The translations under genes and the position numbers were made by a program. Positions 42,783 to 51,951 of a stretch of DNA of 64,000 nt are shown piece after piece. Below the pieces are notes generated by a model, which was given only the letters and a program-made list of their open reading frames with translations, had not been told where the DNA came from and made no database searches. Source of the stretch: CAIKBL01 sp964555355. GTDB lineage: Bacteria > Pseudomonadota > Gammaproteobacteria > Ga0077536. Position 1 is the stretch's first letter, and each line of letters opens with the position of its first letter. The stretch lies in contig CAZKRY010000004.1 of the NCBI GenBank assembly GCA_964555355.1, positions 62,001 to 126,000 on the forward strand, given 5' to 3'.

Positions 42783-44408
42783 GTGACAGAGCTTCGCAAG
42801 CTCGGCGCAGGGCGCTGGACGATCAATCTTGGTGTCTTGATGCTGCTTGCGCTTATCGCAGGTTTGTATAAGGCCTGCGACGTCCCACTCGATTCGCATG
42901 AAATTTTCGTTGCGCAGACCGTGCATGAAATGAGTCAGCGCGGCGATTGGATTGTGCCGTATTTCAACGGCGCGCCGCGGCTTAACAAGCCACCTTTGAG
43001 TTACTGGGCAGTGGCGGTGGTCACGGCGGCAACCGATTCTCTGCCGAACGTAACGCCGGCGCACGCGCGCTTTGTGTCTGTGCTTGCGGGCGTGGGTTTG
43101 ATTCTTGCGACCATCGCGACCGCCTATCTTCTCTACACGCCCGCCACGGCGCTCCTTGCCGGGGCGTTGATGGTCAGCAGTGCCGGCTTGTTTAGTTTCA
43201 TGCATGACGCGCGACCGGATTTACTGTACGCGATGTGGACCGCGTTTATGTTGGTCGGCGCGGCATGGAGCGCGCGTCGCCCCGCCGGGCGTGGCCGGCA
43301 ACTGCTGGGCGGGGTTGGCCTCTTGTGGTGCTCGATGGCGGCCGCAACGTTAACCAAAGGTCCGCAATTACCGGTGCTCGCCCTTGTCGGGTGGGCGCTC
43401 GCAACGCGGATAGAGGCGGGAAGCTGGCGCGCGGTTCGCGATAGTTTGAAACCCGTCACCGGCATTATGTTGGTGTTGCTGCTGACACTCCCATGGTGGC
43501 TCATGCTGGAGTGGAGGCTTGGTGAGACGCGCGTTGCGACCAGTCAGCTAGGCGGCACGTTATTAGCGCCAGCATTGAGTCGGCTGCGCGATCCGTATTA
43601 TTTGTACCGTCCGTTGCAACTGATACTGCCGTGGCTTCCGCTGTTCCTTCTTGCGCTAAGCGGTTTATTCATTCGTGAAGGAAGGCGTATCGCGTACTTG
43701 TGGTGGCCGCTCGCCATGGTCTGCCTTGGGTTAAGTCTTGGACCGCAATACCGTTATTTCTACGTGTTGCCGGTGATGGGACTGCTTGCGATATTCGTCG
43801 CACACGGCCTGGTGACGTTCACGACGCATGGTAAATGGGGAGGCGTCGAGCGTTTCTTCCTTTTCCCACTACAACTGCTCACGGTGGTTGCCTGCGCGGG
43901 GTGGGTCATGACGCAAGCGGGAACTGCCTGGCTTACCTGCGGCGCATGGCTCGCGAGCGCGGCACTCGTCGGCGTGGTCGTCGCGCACTTTGGCATGCTG
44001 TCACCCACACTTAATCGTTATTTGGCGCTCGCCGCCGCGATGGCGTTGGTGTGGCCGGCTGCCGCCACTACCGGCGCCCTTTGGAATCGTGAGCGCTTCG
44101 AGAATTATCGATTGGCGCGCCTTGCACATGACCGATTGGATCCCGCGACACCGTTAGTCACGCTGGGCGTGAGTCCCACCGTCTACGTGTATTACGCCGG
44201 TAAGTCGGTCACAGCGCTGGCGCGAGTTGAAGAATTATCGGCGCACTTCGCTCACGCGGCGAAACTTGGCGTCGTGACGACAGATACGTTACGACCGGCT
44301 TTAGCGAGTGCATTCAAAACGGAGGAGCTTGGCCGTTTTGCGACCGGTGGTTCCGCAGAGGTTCTGCTTCGCGTGGAACTTAAAGATGCGCCGTTGGGGC
44401 CGCGCTGA
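42783..44408 (+). CDS. GT39-type membrane glycosyltransferase (ArnT-like)
   Basis: About 541 residues from a GTG (VTELRKLGAG), chosen because the longer frame overlaps the preceding gene. It has roughly a dozen membrane helices; the first periplasmic loop carries DVPLDSHEIFVAQTVHEMSQ with the acidic pair of the family, then RLNKPPLSYW, the dolichyl-phosphate-mannose mannosyltransferase pattern. Such enzymes use polyprenyl-phosphate sugars to modify lipid A or proteins. Acceptor unknown. Confidence 0.8.
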   Translation: MTELRKLGAGRWTINLGVLMLLALIAGLYKACDVPLDSHEIFVAQTVHEMSQRGDWIVPYFNGAPRLNKPPLSYWAVAVVTAATDSLPNVTPAHARFVSVLAGVGLILATIATAYLLYTPATALLAGALMVSSAGLFSFMHDARPDLLYAMWTAFMLVGAAWSARRPAGRGRQLLGGVGLLWCSMAAATLTKGPQLPVLALVGWALATRIEAGSWRAVRDSLKPVTGIMLVLLLTLPWWLMLEWRLGETRVATSQLGGTLLAPALSRLRDPYYLYRPLQLILPWLPLFLLALSGLFIREGRRIAYLWWPLAMVCLGLSLGPQYRYFYVLPVMGLLAIFVAHGLVTFTTHGKWGGVERFFLFPLQLLTVVACAGWVMTQAGTAWLTCGAWLASAALVGVVVAHFGMLSPTLNRYLALAAAMALVWPAAATTGALWNRERFENYRLARLAHDRLDPATPLVTLGVSPTVYVYYAGKSVTALARVEELSAHFAHAAKLGVVTTDTLRPALASAFKTEELGRFATGGSAEVLLRVELKDAPLGPR

Positions 44409-44436
44409 TTAGCACGCACGGCTACTGATCAAGAAA

Positions 44437-44880
44437 TTATCGTTTAGCGTCGCACGCGCCCTGACGAGTGGCCACCACGCGTTGCGCGAAGGTCATGTTC
44501 TTCCCGCCCATTTTGATGGCTAAATTGCCGATAACAGTGGGGGGCTTCGCCTCAAGTATGAGCGTGCCCGTCGCCACCCGCGCAGACTCGCAAGCGAGCA
44601 CGTAGTGGATCGAGTCTTGGACCGGCTTTGGAAAATCGAACTGACACCCGTTAAGCGCCGGTTGCCGCATGACCGGAAAGAGCGCGCGGATATCTTGCGC
44701 CGCGATGCAGCGGGTCTCGCGTGAGACCATTCGGCGCATTTCGTCGAGATGCGGCATCGTCATGTTCGATTCAATGGCGTATTCCCCGGCGCTAAGTTCG
44801 GGCGGTGCGGCGGCCGTCGTCCATGGCTGACTCAAAACCGCCAGGGCCGGTAACAAACAGAAAATTAGTGAGCGCTTCAT
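44437..44880 (-). CDS. Secreted DUF3617-like protein
   Basis: 147 residues. Signal peptide (LIFCLLPALAVLSQPWTTAA) followed by PELSAGEYAIESNMTMP and a four-cysteine pattern (TRCIAAQD, NGCQFDF, ACESARV, GACDAKR). The start GEYxIxSxMxMP and the conserved Cys spacing recall DUF3617 proteins. Function unknown. Confidence 0.6.
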   Translation of the reverse strand: MKRSLIFCLLPALAVLSQPWTTAAAPPELSAGEYAIESNMTMPHLDEMRRMVSRETRCIAAQDIRALFPVMRQPALNGCQFDFPKPVQDSIHYVLACESARVATGTLILEAKPPTVIGNLAIKMGGKNMTFAQRVVATRQGACDAKR

Positions 44881-44959
44881 TCGGTTAAGTTACGCGAGTC
44901 TGTGCGGGATTGACACCGCTAAACTTGCGCTTGAATTCCGCGGCCGAACGGGGAACGCT

Positions 44960-46006
44960 ATGGGCATGAAGCTTTCGGAATACCCGGCGCGGAGCGACCG
45001 TCGACACTGTCTTCGCGTGCTGGCGACGGCACTGCTGACCTATCCTTTTAAACTACGTGCGGAGGAAGTTGTGTACCTTATTGCCGATCCACCGCTTGGA
45101 AAGTATGGCTTTTTAGACGGTCATCCGCTTGGGATGGATCGTCAAGGCGAATTTCTCGCCCTCGCCGAAACACAGGGATTGCTCACGCGCGCGGTACACC
45201 GGCCGAGCCGCGCCGCTACTCGACAAGAACTGGCCTATTTCCATACCGAAGACTATATCGAGCTGGTCGCGACCGCGGAAAAAACGGGCCGGGCCATGCT
45301 CGATGGTGGCGATACGCCGGTGTTTCCCAATGTGTTTGAGGCCAGTTCGCGTGTGGTCGGTGCTGCGCTCGATGCGCTAAACGATGTCATGCAAGGGCGC
45401 TGTCGCCGCAGCCTGCAAGCCATCGGCGGCTTGCATCATGCCGCGCGTAATCACGCGGCGGGTTTTTGTGTGTTTAACGATCTCGGCGTTGTGATCGAGA
45501 CATTACGCAAAAAGTACGATGTGCGGCGGGTCGCCTATATCGATATCGATGCGCATCATGGTGACGGTGTGTTCTACGCATTCGAAACGGATCCCGATTT
45601 AATTTTTGCCGACTTACACCAAGACAGCCGCACGCTCTATCCCGGCACCGGGCGGAGTGATGAAACCGGCAAAGGTCCGGCAGTGGGGACCAAGCTCAAT
45701 ATCGAAATGCCGCCATACGCCGACGATGAGAAGTTTCTCGCGGCGTGGTTAAAAGTCGAAGCGCACCTGCAAAAATTTAAACCGGAGTTCATCGTGTTTC
45801 AGTGCGGGGCGGATAGTTTGGAAGGTGATCCGCTCGCCCAGCTTGCGTATTCCGAAGCAAGTCATGCTCATGCCGCGCGTCGCTTATGCGCGATCGCGGA
45901 TGAGTTCGCGCATGGCCGTTTAATGGCGTTTGGCGGCGGTGGCTACAACCGGGACAATCTGGCCCGCGCTTGGAGTGCCGTACTGCACGAACTTCTCGTT
46001 TCCTGA
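44960..46006 (+). CDS. Histone-deacetylase-fold hydrolase
   Basis: 348 residues. The arginase/deacetylase fold is clear: GLHHAARNHAAGFCVFND, the zinc site in VAYIDIDAHHGDGVFYAF, QDSRTLYPGTG, and FQCGADSLEGDPL, ending in GGGGYNRDNLARAW. Bacterial members deacetylate acetylpolyamines or other small amides. Two starts are possible. The ATG used has GGGGAA upstream and yields a DRRHCLRVLATALL leader that looks like a Tat signal. A GTG at 45071 has GGAGGA upstream and starts where the catalytic fold begins. Confidence 0.88.
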   Translation: MGMKLSEYPARSDRRHCLRVLATALLTYPFKLRAEEVVYLIADPPLGKYGFLDGHPLGMDRQGEFLALAETQGLLTRAVHRPSRAATRQELAYFHTEDYIELVATAEKTGRAMLDGGDTPVFPNVFEASSRVVGAALDALNDVMQGRCRRSLQAIGGLHHAARNHAAGFCVFNDLGVVIETLRKKYDVRRVAYIDIDAHHGDGVFYAFETDPDLIFADLHQDSRTLYPGTGRSDETGKGPAVGTKLNIEMPPYADDEKFLAAWLKVEAHLQKFKPEFIVFQCGADSLEGDPLAQLAYSEASHAHAARRLCAIADEFAHGRLMAFGGGGYNRDNLARAWSAVLHELLVS

Positions 46007-46025
46007 AATAAATCGAGTCGACGCC

Positions 46026-46505
46026 TCACGCATGGTCCGCGCGCACCGTTCGGATCATGCGCGAGGGTGTAAATATCATGACTAGTTCTCCGCGCTGATT
46101 GCGAATTTCGTTGCGTGTGGTGATGACGCCGCGATCCCCACGTGAGGTCATCCGGGCCGCGGTGACTTCCACCCATACTTCGAGGCTATCGCCGACGTAC
46201 ACCGGGGCTTTGACTTCGATATTGCCACCTAGGAACGCAACTGCGGTCCCGGTGAGATTCCCGCTCGAGATCACCAGCCCTTCCGCGAGTGAAAGGGTCA
46301 ATGCACCGGGGATCAAGCGGCCGGCGAAGCCGAGCGATGAACCTTCCTCTGCGTCGATAAAAAGCGGCTCATTAAAGCCGCAGGTTCCGACAAAATTCAT
46401 CAAATCCGTTTCGGTCACCGTGCGGCGGTGCGTGCGCCAACTTGAACCCACGCACTGTTCACCAAACGTGAGTCCGTGCAGCGGCAGGGGTGGACGTCCG
46501 CGCAT
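46026..46505 (-). CDS. MaoC-like hot-dog dehydratase
   Basis: About 159 residues from the ATG giving MRGRPPLPLHGLTFGEQCV. The hot-dog fold of the MaoC/R-hydratase group is seen in TVTETDLMNFVGTCGFNEPLFID, FAGRLIPGALTLSLAEGL and PVYVGDSLEVWVEV. The usual DxNPxH motif is changed to FNEPLFID, so catalytic activity may differ. Two bases after the VOC gene on the same strand. Confidence 0.82.
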   Translation of the reverse strand: MRGRPPLPLHGLTFGEQCVGSSWRTHRRTVTETDLMNFVGTCGFNEPLFIDAEEGSSLGFAGRLIPGALTLSLAEGLVISSGNLTGTAVAFLGGNIEVKAPVYVGDSLEVWVEVTAARMTSRGDRGVITTRNEIRNQRGELVMIFTPSRMIRTVRADHA

Positions 46506-46507
46506 AA

Positions 46508-47143
46508 TCAGGCTGCTTGCTGCGCCATCTTGCGCGCGAACTCGGCGCCGGCTTGGCGGTATTTTTCTTTGTCGGCCGGCGTGGCAGGTTGATGATCCCA
46601 GCGATCGCCAAGGGCTGCGCTGAATTCGCGTTGCCATGCGGCGAATTCGAGCACGATGCCATCCGGATCTTGGAAATAGATCGAACTTACCCAGACTTTT
46701 TCGGTGACACCTTCCGCCATCTGTGTCTCGGAAGTGTCGTGATGAAGCACTGGGCTAACTTTGATTCCTTTGGCGATGAGCTTCTCGCGGTATTCGTCAA
46801 TTTTCTCCGGCGCCACATCGAACGCAAAATGGTTCATCGAGCCGTGTGACGAGGTGAGCGCTGTCGGATCGGCGAACAAAGTCTCGGGTTCGAAATTAGC
46901 GCGCGGGTTAGAGACGCCGGGAACGCGATCTTGCGCTTCGGTAAACCAAAAGAAGGCAAAACATTGGCCGCCACCCATGTCGAAAAAGAAGTGCTGACCG
47001 ACGCCGCCGGGGAGATCGATGGTTTTCTTGAGCTTCATGCCGAGAACGTTGGTGTAGAAGTCGACGGTCTTGTGCATGTCGCGGCAGACCATCGCGACGT
47101 GATTGAGTCCGCGGAGTTCAAATTCGGTGTTGGTGGTGGCCAT
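46508..47143 (-). CDS. VOC-family (glyoxalase/extradiol dioxygenase) protein
   Basis: 211 residues from the ATG. It has two beta-alpha-beta-beta-beta modules: LNHVAMVCRDMHKTVDFYTN with a possible metal His, SMNHFAFDVAPEKIDEY and IYFQDPDGIVLEFAA with the likely metal Glu. Such proteins are metal enzymes of dioxygenase, isomerase or glyoxalase type; substrate not evident. Forms a two-gene unit with the MaoC-like gene, which suggests breakdown of a ring or acyl compound. Confidence 0.82.
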   Translation of the reverse strand: MATTNTEFELRGLNHVAMVCRDMHKTVDFYTNVLGMKLKKTIDLPGGVGQHFFFDMGGGQCFAFFWFTEAQDRVPGVSNPRANFEPETLFADPTALTSSHGSMNHFAFDVAPEKIDEYREKLIAKGIKVSPVLHHDTSETQMAEGVTEKVWVSSIYFQDPDGIVLEFAAWQREFSAALGDRWDHQPATPADKEKYRQAGAEFARKMAQQAA

Positions 47144-47537
47144 CAAATATTCCTTTCAACGATTGGGGCAGGAGTATAGGCAGGCTAGTCGACTACGCGT
47201 AACGCCGCAAGAATATTGCCGCTGCTGCAATTGCACAACGCTAAGCGCGCGCGCTGAATTGCTGGTCCCAATTCTCATCTGATCAGTGCCATCGACCGGC
47301 CGCGCTGCAGAGGATTGACTTGGGGACACGCCCCAAGTACGTCCCTGTAGGCTCGCGAAAATACCTCCTGTATTTTCAAGGTCCCCAAGCCAGCCCTCCG
47401 CATCCCGGCCTTGCGCCCGTCGCGGAATTCGGAATGGCTGGTTAGCGCCGGACTTTCTTAACCGCCTTTACTGGGCTTGTTCGCTTAACGGCAGCACCGT
47501 AGATTCACAAATTCCTACCTTACCGCGGAGCCGCTTT
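47144..47537. other. Intergenic region between divergent VOC genes
   Basis: 394 bases without a gene, separating two divergent VOC-family genes. It contains the nested inverted repeat described separately and no open frame with family features. Confidence 0.5.
47319..47389. repeat. Nested inverted-repeat element
   Basis: Outer arms CTTGGGGAC at 47319-47327 and GTCCCCAAG at 47381-47389 enclose a second perfect hairpin GAAAATAC / GTATTTTC (47357-47377, 5-base loop). The left outer arm can also pair with CCCCAAG at 47331-47337. The arrangement looks like an intergenic palindromic repeat unit; copies elsewhere in this window were not seen. Confidence 0.55.
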
Positions 47538-48044
47538 GTGAAAGCCATCCAAATTCGTCAAATGGTCCACGCCAATATCTGTGTGCGTGACATGGCGCGA
47601 ACCATCCCGTTTTACGAAATGCTTGGCTTCGAGAAGTTCGCCGATCAGATTTTCGAGCCTGGTGCGGGGGTGTGGCGTGGCTTGGGGCTGGACACAAATC
47701 GTCGTTTTCGCGCGGTATTCATGAAAATTCCCGGCGACAATCCCGTGCCCTTTTTAGACATCATCGAGTTCCTCGATAAGCCTACCGTCGGTGAGGCGTA
47801 CAAGTCGTTGGATAACGTTGGGATTGCACGCCTATGTTTTGAGGTGGCCGACATCGAGTCGGTGGCGAGTCATCTCGCGGCGCATGGGGTTGAGTTCGTG
47901 GGGCCGGTCTCGCCTTATGAAACGGCGCCCGGGGTGCGACCGTCCGGCGTCGAGGCCAAGTTCTTGTGCGTGCGGGATCCGGACGGCACGGTCATTGAAT
48001 ACGCGCAGTTCAAACAAGACGCGCTGGATGTCTTACGTGGTTAG
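47538..48044 (+). CDS. VOC-family protein
   Basis: 168 residues from a GTG with GGAG ten bases upstream; an ATG eight codons on is possible. Two VOC modules: VHANICVRDMARTIPFYEML with a His, and IARLCFEVADIESVASHL plus LCVRDPDGTVIEYAQF with the likely metal Glu. Most like lactoylglutathione-lyase-type proteins. Paired in opposite direction with the VOC gene upstream, suggesting related substrates. Confidence 0.8.
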   Translation: MKAIQIRQMVHANICVRDMARTIPFYEMLGFEKFADQIFEPGAGVWRGLGLDTNRRFRAVFMKIPGDNPVPFLDIIEFLDKPTVGEAYKSLDNVGIARLCFEVADIESVASHLAAHGVEFVGPVSPYETAPGVRPSGVEAKFLCVRDPDGTVIEYAQFKQDALDVLRG

Positions 48045-48050
48045 GGCAAT

Positions 48051-48077
48051 CCCGCTCACGCTTCACACGTGAGCGGG
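48051..48077. terminator. Strong hairpin between convergent VOC gene and acnA
   Basis: A perfect 10-bp stem CCCGCTCACG / CGTGAGCGGG with a 7-base loop in the 47-base gap between two convergent genes. No U-run follows on either strand, so it may work as a bidirectional barrier or mRNA-stabilising end. Confidence 0.55.
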
Positions 48078-48091
48078 GAGGGAGGAGCGAA

Positions 48092-50749
48092 CTACTTCGC
48101 CATCTGCCGCAGCATGTAATTCAAGACCCCGCCGTGCTGGTAATAATCCCATTCCACCGGCGTGTTGATACGGACCTTGGCTTTAAAACTGACGACTGCG
48201 CCATCTCCCTTTTTAGCGTTGACGGTGACTTCTGGCGCGCCTTGCGTCAGACCTTCCAAATCGATCGTCTCGGTGCCGTCCAGGCCTAAGCTCGCGGCAG
48301 TTTGACCATCGACGAAGTTGAGCGGTAGCACCCCCATGCCCACGAGATTCGCGCGATGAATGCGCTCGAAAGATTCGGAAATGACCGCTTTCACGCCAAG
48401 CAGAATGGTGCCCTTGGCCGCCCAATCGCGCGATGAACCCGTGCCGTACTCTTTGCCGGCCAGCACCACCAGCGGGGTTTGTTTGGCGGCGTACTTCATC
48501 GCGACGTCATAGATGGCTTCAACCGGCGCGGCCGCGCCATTGATGTAACGGGATACGCCGCCTTCCACGCCCGGCGTCATTGCGTTTTTGATCCGCGTAT
48601 TGGCGAAGGTTCCACGCATCATCACTTCGTGATTGCCGCGACGAGATCCAAAGCTATTGAAATCGGCTTTGGCGACACCACGCTCGGCGAGGTACTTCCC
48701 GGCCGGGCCATCGAGCTTGATATCGCCGGCGGGGCTGATGTGATCGGTGGTGATGGAATCGCCGAGCACCGCCAACACGCGCGCGCCTTTGATCGGCCGA
48801 ATACCGGGTGGGGTCATCGTCATGCCCGCGAAATACGGCGGATTTTGGATGTAGGTGCTCTTGGCGTCCCACGGGTACGTTTCGGATTTCGTGATCTTGA
48901 TGCTCTGCCAACGCGCATCGCCCTTCAGCACATCGCCATAGCTCTTCTTGAAAAGCTCGGCGGTGACGGATTTCGCGACCACGGCTTGGATTTCGGCATT
49001 GCTAGGCCAGATATCCTTCAAAAAAACGTTTTTGCCGTCCGCACCCTGACCGATTGGTTCTTTAGTGAGATCGATATCAGTACTGCCGGCGATGGCATAT
49101 GCCACCACCAACGGCGGCGAAGCCAAATAATTCATGCGCACGTCTTGGTGCACGCGCCCTTCGAAATTGCGATTACCGGAAAGTACGGCGGATACGCTCA
49201 ATTTGTTTTCTTGGATGGCTTTGCCAATCGGCTCGTTCAGCGGCCCGGAGTTACCAATGCAGGTAGTGCAACCATAGGCCACGACGTGGAAGCCCATCGC
49301 TTCCAAGTCTTCCGTCAGTCCGGCTTTGGCGAGGTATTCCGTGACGGCTTTGGAGCCGGGCGCGAGCGACGTCTTAACCCACGGTTTCACTTTCAACCCC
49401 AATGCTCGGGCTTTTCGCGCCAAAAGGCCTGCGCCGATCAAAACGCTAGGATTGGAGGTATTGGTGCAAGAAGTAATGGCGGCGATAACCACCGCGCCAT
49501 CTTTTAATTGGAAGGTCTGCCCGCGATCGGTCACGGTGGCCGGCCCCGCCGACGGGCGCATTTTCTGCTCGCCTTCAAAAGCCTTTTGATAATTGGTTTT
49601 GACATCCGACAGCAGCACGCGATCTTGCGGACGCTTCGGGCCGGCAAGTGAGGGTTTGATCGAACCTAAATCGAGCGCCAGCACATCGGTATATTCCGGT
49701 TCCGGTGCTTCTGGTGTCCACCACATGCCCTGCGCTTGCGCGTAAGTCTTAACCACCGCGATTTGATCTTCGCTGCGACCCGTTAAGCGCAGGTAGTTCA
49801 ATGTCTCTTCATCAATCGGGAAGATACCGCAAGTCGCGCCGTATTCCGGCCCCATGTTGGCGATCGTATTGCGATCGCTTGCGGATAAATTGGCGAGGCC
49901 CGGGCCGAAGAACTCGACGAATTTTTCGACCACCCCGCGTTTGCGCAACATCTCGGTGACGGTAAGCACGAGATCGGTGGCTGTCGCACCTTCGGCAAGC
50001 TTGCCGGTGACACGCACGCCGATGACTTCCGGCATCAACATGGAAGAGGGCTGCCCGAGCATGGCTGCTTCGGCTTCGATGCCGCCCACGCCCCAACCCA
50101 AAACGCCGATGCCATTGACCATGGTGGTGTGGCTGTCCGTCCCGAAGCAGCTATCCGGATACAACAAGCCGTCGTTATCGAATACCACGCGCGCCAAATA
50201 TTCGATATTCACCTGATGCACGATGCCGGTATCCGGTGGCACGGCTTTGAAGTTCTTCAGGGCTTCTTGGCCCCAGCGCAAGAACGTGTAGCGCTCTTCG
50301 TTACGCTGAAATTCAACTTTGGCGTTTAAATCGAGCGCTTCTTTGGAACCGTAATGGTCGATCATGACTGAGTGATCGATGACGAGTTCAACCGGACACA
50401 GCGGGTTTACCTTAGAAGCATCGCCGCCGAGTTTCTTGATGGCGTCGCGCATCGCCGCCAAGTCGACCACGCACGGTACGCCGGTGAAGTCTTGTAGCAC
50501 CACGCGCGCCGGTGTGAAGTTGATGTCTTTGACCGGCAGTTTTTTTAAATCGGCGCCGGCCAGCGCCTCGATATCGGCTTTGGTGGTATTCGCACCATCT
50601 TCATGGCGCAGCAAGTTTTCCAGCAGAATTTTGTAGGAGTAGGGCAAGCGCGCCAAATTGAACCGGCCGTCCAAGGCTTTGAGATTGAAATATTGGTAAT
50701 CCTTGTTGCCCACTTTTAGCGTGGAGCGCGCATTGAAGCTGTTCGTCAT
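48092..50749 (-). CDS. acnA: Aconitate hydratase A
   Basis: 885 residues, IRP/AcnA type. The iron-sulfur ligands are in AITSCTNTSNPSVLIGAGLL (one Cys) and YGCTTCIGNSG (two Cys); GVGGIEAEAAMLGQP and the C-terminal swivel with EYGTGSSRDWAAKGT are present. It interconverts citrate and isocitrate in the TCA and glyoxylate cycles. It is monocistronic, ended by the hairpin next to it. Confidence 0.97.
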   Translation of the reverse strand: MTNSFNARSTLKVGNKDYQYFNLKALDGRFNLARLPYSYKILLENLLRHEDGANTTKADIEALAGADLKKLPVKDINFTPARVVLQDFTGVPCVVDLAAMRDAIKKLGGDASKVNPLCPVELVIDHSVMIDHYGSKEALDLNAKVEFQRNEERYTFLRWGQEALKNFKAVPPDTGIVHQVNIEYLARVVFDNDGLLYPDSCFGTDSHTTMVNGIGVLGWGVGGIEAEAAMLGQPSSMLMPEVIGVRVTGKLAEGATATDLVLTVTEMLRKRGVVEKFVEFFGPGLANLSASDRNTIANMGPEYGATCGIFPIDEETLNYLRLTGRSEDQIAVVKTYAQAQGMWWTPEAPEPEYTDVLALDLGSIKPSLAGPKRPQDRVLLSDVKTNYQKAFEGEQKMRPSAGPATVTDRGQTFQLKDGAVVIAAITSCTNTSNPSVLIGAGLLARKARALGLKVKPWVKTSLAPGSKAVTEYLAKAGLTEDLEAMGFHVVAYGCTTCIGNSGPLNEPIGKAIQENKLSVSAVLSGNRNFEGRVHQDVRMNYLASPPLVVAYAIAGSTDIDLTKEPIGQGADGKNVFLKDIWPSNAEIQAVVAKSVTAELFKKSYGDVLKGDARWQSIKITKSETYPWDAKSTYIQNPPYFAGMTMTPPGIRPIKGARVLAVLGDSITTDHISPAGDIKLDGPAGKYLAERGVAKADFNSFGSRRGNHEVMMRGTFANTRIKNAMTPGVEGGVSRYINGAAAPVEAIYDVAMKYAAKQTPLVVLAGKEYGTGSSRDWAAKGTILLGVKAVISESFERIHRANLVGMGVLPLNFVDGQTAASLGLDGTETIDLEGLTQGAPEVTVNAKKGDGAVVSFKAKVRINTPVEWDYYQHGGVLNYMLRQMAK

Positions 50750-50829
50750 CGGAACTCCGTGATCTTAAGGCGTTACGGGGAAGGCCGTATTATCGGCAAA
50801 GAATGAACAATGTTGTAGTGCAGAAAGAG

Positions 50830-51942
50830 CTAATTCCAGGTGCGATCGATAATGCCGCCGCCCAGACAGACGTCCTCTTGGTAAAACACGACGGATTGAC
50901 CTGGGGTCACCGCGCGTTGTGGTTGATCAAACAGCACGGTGCAGGCGTCGCCGCTAATCATTGAAATCGTGCACGGCTGATCGGCTTGTCGATAACGTGT
51001 CTTGGCGCGGCATGCAAATGGCGGTATTGGTGCTCGACCTGATACCCAGCTCAATTGGTCAGCGGCCAGCGCGCGACTCATGAGTGCCGGGTGGTCGTGT
51101 CCTTGGGCGACCCGCAATTCATTCGCGCTCACATCTTTCGCGACCACATACCAAGCACCTTCGGCGGCACCCCTGACGCCACCGATGCGCAAGCCCTCCC
51201 GCTGCCCAAGGGTGTAATACACCACGCCCACGTGTTCGCCGACGACGCCACCGTTTAAGTCCCGAATCAACCCCGGCTGTGCCGGCAGATAGCGCGACAG
51301 GAATTCTCGAAACCGCTGTTCGCCGATGAAACAAATCCCGGTGCTGTCCTTTTTGTCATGCGTCACCAGGCCATGTTGTTGCGCGAGCGCGCGCACGGCC
51401 GGCTTGGCAATGCCACCGACCGGAAACAACGTCGCGGCGAGCTGTGTTTGCCCGAGCGTGTAGAGGAAATAACTTTGATCTTTGTTGCCATCCAGTCCTT
51501 TCAATAGCGCAAAACCATCCGCTTGCGTTCTAATCCGCGCATAGTGGCCCGTTGCGATCAACGCGCCACCCAGTGCGTGCGCATGCTCCAAGAACGCTTT
51601 GAACTTAACTTCGCGGTTACACAGAATGTCGGGGTTGGGCGTGCGACCGCGCGCGTATTCCGCGAGAAAATCCGCGAATACGCCATCCCAGTACGCTTGC
51701 GAGAGATCAACCGTATTAAGTTCGATGCCAAGTTTTTCGCACACCTCGAGCGCATCGGCGACATCTTCTTCCCACCGGCAGTGACCGTCGGTGGAAGGTT
51801 CCGACCAGTTCTTCATGAAAATCGCGCGCACGGGAAACCCGGCCTGCTTGAGGAGCAGCGCGCTGACCGAGGAATCGACCCCGCCCGAAACAGCCACAAT
51901 GAGCGGCGTGTCGCGCGGTAGATTTTCCGATTCCGCGCCCAA
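50830..51942 (-). CDS. mnmA: tRNA-specific 2-thiouridylase MnmA
   Basis: 370 residues from a TTG start with GGGAG five bases upstream. PP-loop SGGVDSSVSALLLK, catalytic cysteines in ILCNREVKF and STGICFIGEQRF, and GHYARI are visible. It thiolates U34 of Lys, Glu and Gln tRNAs. Nine bases after the Nudix gene on the same strand, the nudJ-mnmA order seen in E. coli. Confidence 0.96.
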   Translation of the reverse strand: MGAESENLPRDTPLIVAVSGGVDSSVSALLLKQAGFPVRAIFMKNWSEPSTDGHCRWEEDVADALEVCEKLGIELNTVDLSQAYWDGVFADFLAEYARGRTPNPDILCNREVKFKAFLEHAHALGGALIATGHYARIRTQADGFALLKGLDGNKDQSYFLYTLGQTQLAATLFPVGGIAKPAVRALAQQHGLVTHDKKDSTGICFIGEQRFREFLSRYLPAQPGLIRDLNGGVVGEHVGVVYYTLGQREGLRIGGVRGAAEGAWYVVAKDVSANELRVAQGHDHPALMSRALAADQLSWVSGRAPIPPFACRAKTRYRQADQPCTISMISGDACTVLFDQPQRAVTPGQSVVFYQEDVCLGGGIIDRTWN

Positions 51943-51951
51943 GTGAACTCC

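Noticed and set aside
48479..49507. Long plus-strand open frame (342 codons) inside acnA
   Set aside because: Antisense shadow of a highly conserved gene, with no recognisable motif.
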